This document shows positions 22,746 to 33,308 of a DNA stretch of 64,000 bases, piece after piece. The stretch is from Allolobophora icterica. Taxonomy: Eukaryota > Annelida > Clitellata > Crassiclitellata > Lumbricidae. A program made the position numbers and the translations under genes. The first letter of the stretch is position 1, and every line of letters starts with the position of its first letter. Under the pieces are notes generated by a model. The model was not told the DNA's origin and searched no databases. It saw nothing but the letters and a program-made list of their open reading frames with translations. The stretch covers positions 42,708,052 through 42,772,051 of the forward strand of contig OY744607.1 of assembly GCA_963556255.1 (NCBI GenBank), given 5' to 3'.

Positions 22746-24139
22746 TCAGTCGGACGATCACTTTGGATGTATCATCACTTCCGGAGTCAGAAGGCGATAT
22801 CACTGCTCAGCAAGTGTGGCGCAGAGGTGTCTTACGACCATGTCGCCAATATTGTGTACATAATGTATAAAATGGTCAAACAGCAAACACATGCTACTAA
22901 AAGTGTCATGTAAATAATGATGGTTGAACTGCAATAACATCAGTGAATGATGTAGAATGCTACTTCCTTTGTATGATTTGTCCAAGAAAACACTATACCA
23001 GACTGACCGCCATTTTGTCCGCCATTTGAAGATAATTGGCCGAAATTTTGTCCGCCATTTTGTTTTCTGGCAGTGCTACATATTTGTCTTTAGTTCCATC
23101 ACATGCCTTTATCCCGAAAACGTTAACTTAGACTCTAAGATCATGTTTCCATCACATACATGGCTTTATTTATAGCAATTTGAAGATATTTGGCCGCCAT
23201 TTTGGCCGCCATTTTGTTTATGGCAGTGTTACATATTTGTCTTTAGGTCCATCCCATTCCTTGACCCCGAAAACGTTAACTTAGACTCTAAAACCATGTT
23301 TCCATCACATATATGGCTTTATTTATAGCAATTTGAAGATATTTGGCTGCCATTTTGTCCGCCATTTTGTTTCTGGCAGTGCTACATATTTGTCTTTAGG
23401 TCCATCCCATTCCTTGACCCCGTAAATGTTAATTTAGACTCCAAAACCATGTTTTTATCACGTACATGACTTTACTTATAACCATATGAAGATATTGGCT
23501 GCCATTTTGGCCGCCATCTTGTTTTTCTATGCAACCGCTAAAAATCCAGCTTGCTAACCGCGATTTTCGTTTTCAGCAGGGTCAAATTAATCTAGAAACG
23601 CCGGTTAGCAACTTGGTACATGATTTGCTTCTAACCATGTCATTTTGAGATTCCAAACCTAGTCTATGATTACAGTTTCCATGCACTTTTCACATGTAGC
23701 TTTTGTAACCATTAAAAATTTCCCCGGGACCACTCAGAAAAACTGGCAAGAACATTTTTCATGATCAGTGAGGTATTTAGATGTAAAAAAACACATTTGC
23801 CAAGATTATATCCAAAAAAATATCTATTTCACACTTGCCAACAGACTACAGGCTCCGTTAAATAAGCTGACGTGGCTTTGTGTGACGCTGAGAAATTTTA
23901 AAGATTTACATTGCATGTCTATAGGAATAAACATGAATGTTGCAGACCGATAGAGATATATTTTGTGCTGATAATGGTTGTTCCTTTAAATTTCTGACGC
24001 ATATTCGTTCGCTAGGCCTAGATAATGGTCTGATTAGGCCTATATCGTCTGATTTAAAGTCCAGTCGTTTAGAAAACTTTATAATAACCCCGTTCCTAGC
24101 TTTGAAAAATCGATTAAACGTATAACGACATCGGATTGG

Positions 24140-24402
24140 ATATAGCGTGGGGCGTGGTGGCTCGTGGGGCGTGGTGGCTCAGTGGTAAGTTCGGCGCCTT
24201 GTGACCGGAGGGTTGCAGGTTCGAATCCCACTCTAGCCGCTGCGTACGGACCTTGGGCAAGTCCTTCACTCGCAATTGCTCGTGGCGCTTCGGCGTGAAA
24301 ACTCCGGCACAGTATCAAATGCTGTAGTCGGGAGCGCTTCTGAGTAGTAGTTGACTTCGAGAGGCGCTATAGAAATATCCGAAATAAATAAATAAAAAAG
24401 TG
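24140..24402 (+). mobile_element. tRNA-derived SINE with LINE-like tail
   Basis: The head reads GGGCGTGGTGGCTCAGTGGT (A-box like) and GGTTGCAGGTTCGAATCCC (B box), a tRNA-like Pol III promoter. The body contains GGACCTTGGGCAAGTCCTTC. The tail GAGGCGCTATAGAAATATCC, followed by AAATAAATAAATAAAA, matches the 3' ends of LINE fragments in the window, suggesting mobilisation by that LINE. The first 18 bp of the head are duplicated. Confidence 0.85.
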
Positions 24403-24695
24403 TTGCGGACTCCATTTACGTTGTTGCCACGACGTGTCACCGCATCGGCTACGGATAGGTCTACTGTCTGTAAAGGCTGTACAAGCACGCAGTGACGCAA
24501 GCATAATAAATTGGGGGAGGGATGCCAACTTTGGCTTTTGTACGAATGCGTGTAATCGGGATTGCTAACGATTTGGGGTTCAATTCTGCTCAGCGTCCAT
24601 TGTAGGGAGAAGGACGGATGTGACAAAATACATGACAGCCTCCTTTGCCGTCCACTAAGAACACGTGTGCTTTACTAATTGTGGTCTACAGCCCA

Positions 24696-25452
24696 GTCTT
24701 GTTTTCAAGACCTTAAACCTCAAGACCAAGACCAAGACCAAGACCTTGAACCTCAAGACCAAGACCAAGACCAAGACTTTGAACCTCAAGACCAAGACCA
24801 AGACCAGGACCTTGAACCTCAAGACCAAACCAAGACCAGGACCTTGAACCTCAAGACCAAGACCAAGACTTTGAAACTCAAGACCAAAACCAGTCTTGTT
24901 GTCAAGACCTTAAACCTCAAGACCAAGACCAAGACCTTGAACCTCGAGACCAAGACCAAGACCAAGACTTTGAACCTCGAGACCAAGACCAAGACCAGCA
25001 TCTGTAGAACGTATTTTTTCACGTGGCGGAATTTTTATGAGGCCCCACAAGGAATGTCTTGGTCAGAAATTCTGAGCGAATTGGTTTTTATAAAATACAA
25101 ATGGCATTTGGAATAATATTTTGCATGAAGGACTTTTGTAAATACGATTTCGGAATTCTCTGCAGTCTGCATTTAAAGTTAATTTGCCTGAATAAAATAA
25201 AAGACTCACGTTTTCATTAAAGTAGCGATAGTAGTCCGACTTGACAATTTTTTGTAAGGAAAAGAAGCCTTGGGCTGAATGTGAGTTTTTGGGTCTTGAT
25301 CTCGGTCTTGGTCTTGAGGTTCAAAGTCTTGGTCTTGGTCTTGAGGTTCAAAGTCTTGGTCTTGGTCTCGAGGTTCAAAGTCTTGGTCTTGGTCTCGAGG
25401 TGCAAGGTCTTGGTCTTGGTCTTGAGGTTTAAGGTCTTGACAACAAGACTGA
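24696..25452. repeat. Inverted CAAGAC minisatellite with common ends
   Basis: Left block 24696-25005 is a tandem array of CAAGACCAAGACCTTGAACCT-type units. Right block 25290-25452 is its reverse complement, separated by about 285 bp of unique DNA. Outer ends CAGTCTTGTTTTCAAGACC and GGTCTTGACAACAAGACTG are inverted copies. The left block also contains an inner copy of the end (24888-24910), suggesting an internal duplication. Whether this is a MITE with subterminal repeats is inference. Confidence 0.75.
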
Positions 25453-25767
25453 TTGTAACATATCGTTGTGGCCTACCCCACAAAATTCGTTATATAATTT
25501 TGTAGATAGAGAGAATCGTTGACCCGTGACGACGTCGGCTGATTGGCTGCCTTGATAAAGGCGCGAAGAAAGAGTGCAAAACAAAAGAAGACTATCAGGT
25601 GTACACAGTACACGTGTAGGCGCATTTTCATTTACATTGGCGAATCAGTGGAGTGAAGACGTTACTAGGGTAAGGTCGATTCTAATGAGTTGTTCTTTTC
25701 TTAAATAGGCCTAAACGGAAGTTAAGTTGAATGGAAATTTCGTTAGCAGTGATGGGCACTAACCAGA

Positions 25768-26935
25768 GGCGCGTTTACCTGTAGGCGCACTAGGCGCGCG
25801 CCTAGGGCCCCAAATCCCAGGGGGCCCCCAAACGAAGGAAAATATTGTTTAAATTATAAAAAATTACTTTTGTGAATTTTTAATTATTTTAAATATAACA
25901 TTTTTATTTGTACAGTTTAGCATTCACATAAAAATGTATCATTGTAATTACTAAAATCATGAAATCAAATAACTTCACATTCCTTAAAAATAGCTTCTAT
26001 AACTAATCACAATTACAGTGCACAGCGTCAATAACACAAAACGGCTTCAAATTCGACTTCGCGGGTTTTTGCACAGCAGCACATTGTATTCGGACATTTA
26101 TAGAGCGCTTCAAGCGGGAGGGCCATTCAGAAGCGCTTCCACTACGAGAAACTCCGAGAGAAAAAGCAAGTTTTAAGAAAGGTAAAAGAGGAAGAGACGT
26201 TGCCTGAGAGAATAGAAGAACGACCGGACGGAGAAAGGTCCAATGGAAGCAGGGCCAATGGAAGCAAAAGATCTAGATTGAACCAGTGAAGTCCTGAGTC
26301 CTGACACGTGAACGAGGAGGTCCAAACGGTCAGAGGAACGAAGAGGACGGAGAGAAGCAGCAGAGTAAGGGCGATGAATTAAATCACATGAATATTTTGG
26401 AGCAAAACCAAGTTGAGCCTCAGAGACGAGGATGTCATCGAGGACCTTGAATTGGATGCGGGCAGAAAGCGGGAGCCAGTGGACTTCTTCTGCCATAAAG
26501 GTGGTGATATGAGAGAATCGAGAAAGACGGGCTATTAGTCTAGCCGAAACATTGAGAACGGACTAAAGAGGAGCGAGACGGACATCGGGAAGACCAATGA
26601 GGAGGGAATTACAGTAGTCAAGTCTAGAGCAGACAAATGCATGGACAATCGAAGTGAAAATCTGAGATGCGACAGAGTGACGGAGAGCCCTAAGGCGCAT
26701 TAGGTTAAAGTAGGAAGTGCGGGTCAGTTTGGAAATAATTATGTTCAGTAAAGGTGAGACAATTGTCAAGGGTCACTCCTAGATCGCGAAAGCTAGACGA
26801 GAAAGAGAAAATCGGGAAAAAAACATGATAGACTAAGCACCAGCAGAGTCTCAGATTCTCAGTCTATAAGTTCAGAAGGGCCCCCAAAATGTTTGCGCCT
26901 AGGGCCCCATTTTCCGTAAACGCGCCTCTGACTGT
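25768..26935. mobile_element. hAT-like shell carrying LINE debris
   Basis: CAGAGGCGCGTTTAC at the left and GTAAACGCGCCTCTG at the right are perfect inverted ends, followed inward by GCGCCTAGGGCCCCA / TGGGGCCCTAGGCGC. CAGAG-type ends suggest hAT. No exact 8-bp flank duplication is visible. The interior is mostly a minus-strand LINE fragment (next entry). Confidence 0.7.
26085..26795 (-). pseudogene. CR1/L2-like LINE RT C-terminal fragment
   Basis: On the minus strand, segment 26769-26563 encodes IFTSIVHAFVCSRLDYCNSL and IGLPDVRLAPL, and 26496-26173 encodes EEVHWLPLSARIQFKVL with FAPKYSCDLI. These are the standard late RT blocks of the CR1/L2 group. They lie in different frames with a gap, so the copy is dead. 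The 3' end GAAGCGCTCTATAAATGTCC-like tail is at about 26090-26150. Confidence 0.8.
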
Positions 26936-27164
26936 ACGTAAACCTAGAAGAGGTGTGGCATACCTACTAAGGATAATTAGATAATTTTAATTTTAATTGG
27001 ATAATTTAATGCGATTTAGGGACTCTTGGGAACTAAGTACGTAGTTTTTTCGAATGTCATATTTAGTCCATATTCCATTTAAAAGTTTATTAACAGTCGC
27101 TGGTAAGGTTGTGAGACGGTTCCCATGGGGTGGTTGAGCCGATGGCTAAACATCAGCTTTTTGG

Positions 27165-27203
27165 ATTTGTGTGTGTGGGTTGGTGTGGGTGTGTGTAGGT
27201 GTA

Positions 27204-27287
<84 letters not shown>

Positions 27288-27313
27288 TGTAGGTGTAGGC
27301 GCGCGTGTGTGTG

Positions 27314-27378
<65 letters not shown>

Positions 27379-27430
27379 GTGTAGGCGCGCGTGTGTGTGC
27401 GTGTAGGTGCGCGTGTGTATATGTGTGTGA
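27165..27430. repeat. (TG)n microsatellite with TGTAGGCGCGCG spacers
   Basis: Two long (GT)n runs are separated by GTAGGTGTAGGCGCGCGTGT units. The long His/Thr/Tyr or Cys/Val reading frames here are artefacts of the repeat. Confidence 0.95.
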
Positions 27431-27779
27431 ATTGACGATGCTATACAAATTGTCGGAATTGCAATATGAATGAGCTCCATTGTCCTAGAGTAGAAAGCAT
27501 AAACGTCTCTCTTTGTCTGCTTTTCCTGGACACGGAAGCAGAGCATTCATCGCTTGCTGTTTGCTCACTCATTACTGCAGTGTGAGCCTAATTGTAGAAG
27601 TTGAATATTTTATCCGTATTTTGAAAACTGAGAAAATTCACAAATTCAGTAGAAAGCTAAAACTTATTAGTATACAAGTCACTTGGTCACAAATCTCGCA
27701 ACAAACCAGAGCAAAAGTGAATTGTGAAAGATGCTAATATATATATGCACAATATATATTCGCATTCATCACACTAGCA

Positions 27780-27895
27780 CAACTGAGGGGTTGGAAGCAC
27801 CCCCTGGGGTGTGCAATGAATAACTGGGGGTCCTAAGAAAGACTAGGGAGTTGAATCCCCAACCCCCTGACCATTCTCGCCCTGCATATACTGGT
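27780..27895 (-). mobile_element. MITE fragment related to the 8.6 kb element
   Basis: On the minus strand CAGGGCGAGAATGG starts the fragment and CTAGTCTTTCTTAGGACCC follows, matching the body of the 8567-8957 element. The distal end is not recognisable. Confidence 0.6.
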
Positions 27896-28146
27896 CAAAC
27901 AAGATATGTCTGGAGGCAGGCCACTGGGTAAGGGCATAACTTTGACCCACAAAGGGTTGGTCCAGAAAGGTCAAAATACAGTGTAAAACATCTACGAAAC
28001 GGCTGACGATGTTGAATACAATACATTGTCGTAATTAGGGGCCTACAATTTACAATTAGGCCTACATCAATCCCCAATCTTACCGGACATAAATATTTAA
28101 TTTCGACCACAGTTGATTTCACGAGTCGATCGTTCAGTCTTGAGTT

Positions 28147-29135
28147 TTAAAGCATCGAATTCGACAGAATGCAAAAGTTATGATAAAAGCAGTTAAACTT
28201 ATTTCTGTGTTTTCAATGAATTTCGCCATACAATCTAGGAAGATTCCAGGCCGTGTAGTCCAGCGCGATTTTATATAGGCATATTTACATTGCACATTTG
28301 AAGAGTATACTATCTCTGCATCGAATTCGACAGAATGCAAAAGTAATGATAAAAGCAGTTAAGCTTATTTCTGTGTTTTCAATGAATTTCGCCATACAAT
28401 CTAGGAAGATTCCAGGTCATGCAGTCCAGCGCGATTGTATATAGACATATTTACATTGCACATTTGAAGAGTATACTATCTCTGCATCGAATTCGACAGA
28501 ATGCAAAAGTTATGATAAAAGCAGTTAAGCTTATTTCTGTGTTTTCAATGAATTTCGCCATACAATCTAGGAAGATTCCAGGTCATGCAGTCCAGCGCGA
28601 TTGTATATAGACATATTTACATTGCACATTTGAAGAGTATACTATCTCTGCATCGAATTCGACAGAATGCAAAAGTTATGATAAAAGCAGTTAAACTTAT
28701 TTCTGTGTTTTCAATGAATTTCGCCATACAATCTAGGAAGATTCCAGGTCATGCAGTCCAGCGCGATTGTATATAGACATATTTACATTGCACATTTGAA
28801 GAGTATACTATCTCTGCATCGAATTCGACAGAATGCAAAAGTTATGATAAAAGCAGTTAAACTTATTTCTGTGTTTTCAATGAATTTCGCCATACAATCT
28901 AGGAAGATTCCAGGCCGTGTAGTCCAGCGCGATTTTATATAGGCATATTTACATTGCACATTTGAAGAGTATACTATCTCTGCATCGAATTCGACAGAAT
29001 GCAAAAGTAATGATAAAAGCAGTTAAGCTTATTTCTGTGTTTTCAATGAATTTCGCCATACAATCTAGGAAGATTCCAGGTCATGCAGTCCAGCGCGATT
29101 GTACATAGACATATTTACATTGCACATTTGAAGAG
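28147..29135. repeat. 166-bp tandem array, six copies
   Basis: Each unit begins CGAATTCGACAGAATGCAAA and ends GAAGAGTATACTATCTCTG. Starts fall at about 28155 plus multiples of 166. Copies 1 and 5 share GGCCGTGTAGTC and GATTTTATATAGGC variants, and copies 2 and 6 share AAGTAATGATAA, which suggests a four-unit higher-order period. Because 166 is not a multiple of three, the repeated 63-codon frames are not a conserved protein. Confidence 0.95.
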
Positions 29136-29159
29136 TAGGCCTATACTATCGGGAAACAA

Positions 29160-29255
29160 CCAAGGATGATGTAGTCTCTTGTAATCGTGCAGTGCCTCTG
29201 ATGAGTCTCTTGAAGTGGCGCTATATAAATTTGCAATTGCAACTGTAAATTTGTG
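29160..29255 (+). mobile_element. LINE 3' tail fragment
   Basis: GTGCCTCTGATGAGTCTCTT and GTGGCGCTATATAAATTTGC match the tails near 38.4 and 14.2 kb. Confidence 0.55.
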
Positions 29256-29844
29256 TGACGCCTTTCATAGAAAAACTCGTCAGAGGTGCTTAACAACAAT
29301 GTCTGTCAACTTCAGACACTATAGGCACTCCGGTTAGACATGTGCATTGCTAGAGTGCTCGTGCGTGCATAGGCTAAGTATGTCTGGTGTCGCAGCACAC
29401 TCACTGCTTCCTACAGCTAGTCCAGTTTCAGCAGTTTGTCTGTTACTGTAAAGGCTACATTGATGTCTGGCTTTGGGCAACACTGACTACTATATATTAC
29501 CAGGAAATCAATGTGCTAAGTTGCTAACGCGTTATCGATACATTATTGTCTGTTTCGAAACCTTACTTTTCAGAATTTACAAGTCGCTTGACACACTTAC
29601 AAAAGTGAGACCAGAGCGCTCAAAGACAGAAATTGTCTGGTGGAAGAGCACATATATCGTGGCTTACAACTGAAGACTATATTCGTATTAAAAGGCCACA
29701 TAAAATAATGTCTAGCTAAAGGTAGCCAGCTAGCCACTAAAGTATCGCGCTGTCGTTCGCCACTAGACTTCTATCTAAAGGCGCTCTAGACACTCTGGTG
29801 TCTGCCGCTGAGAGTTATGGGTAACACTCGTTTAAAAGCGCCGC

Positions 29845-30494
29845 CTAGCGAATGAAGAAGCTGATATCAGTGGATGCTCCCGGTGATGACGATGATTTAG
29901 GAGATGTTAATGTGGCGCCCGATTTGAGTCGACTGTTGTTGGCGGCGGCCACAAGTGCTGCCCCCTTTCCACTGCCATCATTCGCCAGAACAAGCTTAAA
30001 CTGCAACATAACATAATTTTTATTTATTTATTTGATTTATTTTATATTTAATATAGGAACAACAACGACGACGATAATAATAATAGGCGTAATTTGTGAG
30101 TGTACGAGGGGTACTCGTACCCCCATTTTTTGGACTGGGGTATCGTGACCCCCACTTTTTATACTATACCAATCAATATTTTATTATTGAGCCTTCCCAG
30201 AGATCACAGTCTCCGCCTTGCTTCTTGTATGGTACACGAAGAAATTGGTACCACCCCACTTTTCAAACCAAAGTTACGCCCCTGCTGACGGGAATTTAAA
30301 CTCCCGCGATAGACTAAACGCTAACCATCACGTGCTCCTCTGACCCCACTAAGGTCTTCCATCGATACATTGTATCGATAGGGAACGGAGGAGGGTGTTA
30401 ATTCTAATCTGATTTTATGAGCTCAGCTACGCTGTAATCTAATCCAATCAAATGACACATAATCCGTTAAATAGGTAGCATCCATGTGCAGTCT

Positions 30495-30561
<67 letters not shown>

Positions 30562-30646
30562 GAATCCCTCGTTCGCTCCCTGTGATCTGTATACGGTACT
30601 TCGCTTTATAGTCCGTACAGTCCACTATGATCACGTGTGTAGACAC

Positions 30647-30690
<44 letters not shown>

Positions 30691-32975
30691 CAATCGCTCG
30701 TTCTCTCCCTATGATCTGTATACCTCGCTTTATAGTCCGTACAGTCCAATATGATCACGTGTGTGCAGGCCTAATGTGTCGGAACCTAATTTTTTAAACC
30801 TTGAAGTTAATTAAAGAAACCTTTTCGAAACGGATTTTAAAAGGCATTCACAAAAAACTGTGACCTACAACTGACTTTGGTCTGCACACGCTTAAAAAAA
30901 GTCAGAGAGACGCAAGGATGAGGAATGAATTCTGATCTTTGACGTCTATTTATTTCGATGGAGTTTAAACAGTTTAACGACATTTTTATGGCGTCAAAGT
31001 CCGTTGACGCTGATAGAAACCATTTGTTTTCAGTGATTATAATAATTTTGATTTATGTATAAGATTATGTACTTCGAGATCAGTTTCCAGGTTGGTCATG
31101 GTAATGGTTATTGCAAATTTATATAGCGCAACTTCAAGAAAGGCTCATCAGAAGCGCTCTCGACCCAACACAATGAAACCAGGATCTAACAAAAATATGG
31201 TCTTCAAGCATTTATGGAAAAGAGACGAGGAGAGTCTGAGAGAAGCTCATGTCGCAGGTTGTTATGTCTTTGTCTGTTAGATTTTATCGATCCTAAAAGA
31301 CGCCATACATTGAACTATGCACCGTCATTCTATGTTAAGTTCTGCATCTGTTCGTTCTGTTTGTATCATTTTAGAGGCTCCTTTTACTTAATTCTCTGTC
31401 TCTGGTCTCTCTAGCAACCGGACTCTGATCTCCACTTGGCATCTCTGGACAACCCCTCTAACAGGACGCAGCGCTCGTGAATAAGCTGGTGCCCTGTGCT
31501 TAGCTTTCGCATAGCGCTTTAGAAATATGAAGTTCACGATTAGGATTTTGTTCGCAACCTAAGGCTTTCTTGCAAATTGCTTACCCACAATAGGTTCCCT
31601 CTTTGTCTTAGCGAACGGATCTTCTGGATATTGGACCTCATTACGGCTTGGTTTTGGCGCGCCATCGGTTGGTGCCTCGTACATTACACACCGGCGCCAT
31701 AGAAGTTATTAATTACAATTATGCTACATCGAGTTATGTTAAGCTGTGTTGTGTGAAGTCATGCCGTGCCATTGCATATCATGTTGTTTTGTATTATGTG
31801 TTACATAATATCGTTTTATATTCATATACGATATAAATCGGATAGTCTATTAGTTCCTACCTTATGATACGGTTCGATCAGCTGTGATATCTTGTTCCGC
31901 ATCAACTCCTTGAAGTGAGGATGGAATCGATAGAGGGAGCCATCGACAGCGACTGTCACGTGATCCAGACCGAGACGATCTATGACCGACGCCACCGCTA
32001 CATATCACAAAGGGCAAAGGTCATCCAAAGTTTCATATACGTGTACACTAGAAACTCGTTATGACGCTGCCTTGAACAGCCTGAAGAAGAATCGTTTTAA
32101 CACAAGGCCGCGTCATAACGAGGTTATTTTCAATGGATGAATTAAATTTGGGAGCGATGTCCTAACCGTGTTATATCACAATCGGTGTTGTAATGAACCG
32201 TTTAATAGCGATCGAGTCTCCGGTGTATTACTTGTGCATCATGAAAACAGGGTTATAGAGTCATTAGAATTCAATAAAATATAAAAGAATATCACAAATA
32301 GGAGTAAGAAGGCATTTCTATCGAAGCTGAAGACCACCAACAGTAGGCTTAAGCATTTACGACAACGCGATCTGGGTCGATTTCACTTGATTGGCGCAAT
32401 CTTGTACCCACTACATGGAATAAAATCCCTGATAGCCACCATAAGTTGGGCCCACATTTGGCCCATTAGTGTCTACTAGTTACCACATTGCGGACCATCG
32501 CTTAGGCTAGCGTAGTGAGCGCTTCATATCAGTATGAATTTTCCATTAACAAAACAAAGAAGTTAACGCCAGTGTTAAATGACTAACTACAGTTACAATA
32601 TCTCAATAGACCGACCCTCTGGACATTGCTCTGATTACGGCTTGGGTTTTGGATCGCCATCGGTTGATGCCTACTGTCTATGCGTCTGATTTAATAGTGA
32701 ATGAGTAGCTTTGATGCAAGTGCAAGATTCGAAGGAAAAAGAAACAAAGACAGACTAAGACTACGCTGGATAGATAATATCAATGAGGACATAACATCAC
32801 TTGGACTAACACTAAAGGGGCAGTGGACTTGACAAATGACCGAGGACAATGGAGATAATTTATTCGCACCCATCGCCGCCAAATGGCTGGAGTCAGCAAC
32901 AGATGATGTTGGTGATGATGACGACGATGATGAGATGATGATGATGATGATGAAGTGATGATGATGATGATGATG

Positions 32976-33019
<44 letters not shown>

Positions 33020-33088
33020 GGTGATGATCATGATCATGTGGTGATGATGATCATGATGTGATGATGATGATGACGACGATGACGATAG

Positions 33089-33140
<52 letters not shown>

Positions 33141-33225
33141 GTGATCATGATGATCATGATCATGAATCATCATCGTCATCGCATCATGATTCATGGTATG
33201 ACGATGATGATGATGACGGTGGTGG

Positions 33226-33308
<83 letters not shown>

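Larger units (their letters stand above)
20390..23880. mobile_element. Large fold-back element with tandem-repeat arms
   Basis: The left arm (about 20390-21060) and right arm (about 22985-23880) are imperfect reverse complements. GGTATAATCTTGGCAAATGT pairs near 20442 and 23812, and AAATCCAGCTTGCTAACCGC near 20715 and 23542. Inside both arms an approximately 155-160 bp unit containing AAAATGGCGGCCAAATAT, GGCTATAAATAAAGC and GACAAATATGTAGCACTGC is repeated in tandem, at least twice on the left and three or four times on the right. The centre holds a decayed LINE and unclassified sequence. No target duplication could be fixed. It resembles fold-back type DNA elements. Confidence 0.75.

Noticed and set aside
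24160..24230. Functional tRNA gene
   Set aside because: A and B boxes are tRNA-like but the cloverleaf is not maintained and a SINE body and tail follow; the same applies at 10.7, 49.5, 59.9 and 61.3 kb.
27079..27546. Long His/Thr-rich and Cys/Val-rich reading frames
   Set aside because: Produced entirely by the (TG)n microsatellite; open on both strands and in several frames.
28419..28942. Repeated identical 63-codon frames, and a possible CRISPR-like array
   Set aside because: The 166-bp unit is repeated without spacers and is not a multiple of three; this is eukaryotic satellite-like DNA, not a peptide gene family or CRISPR.
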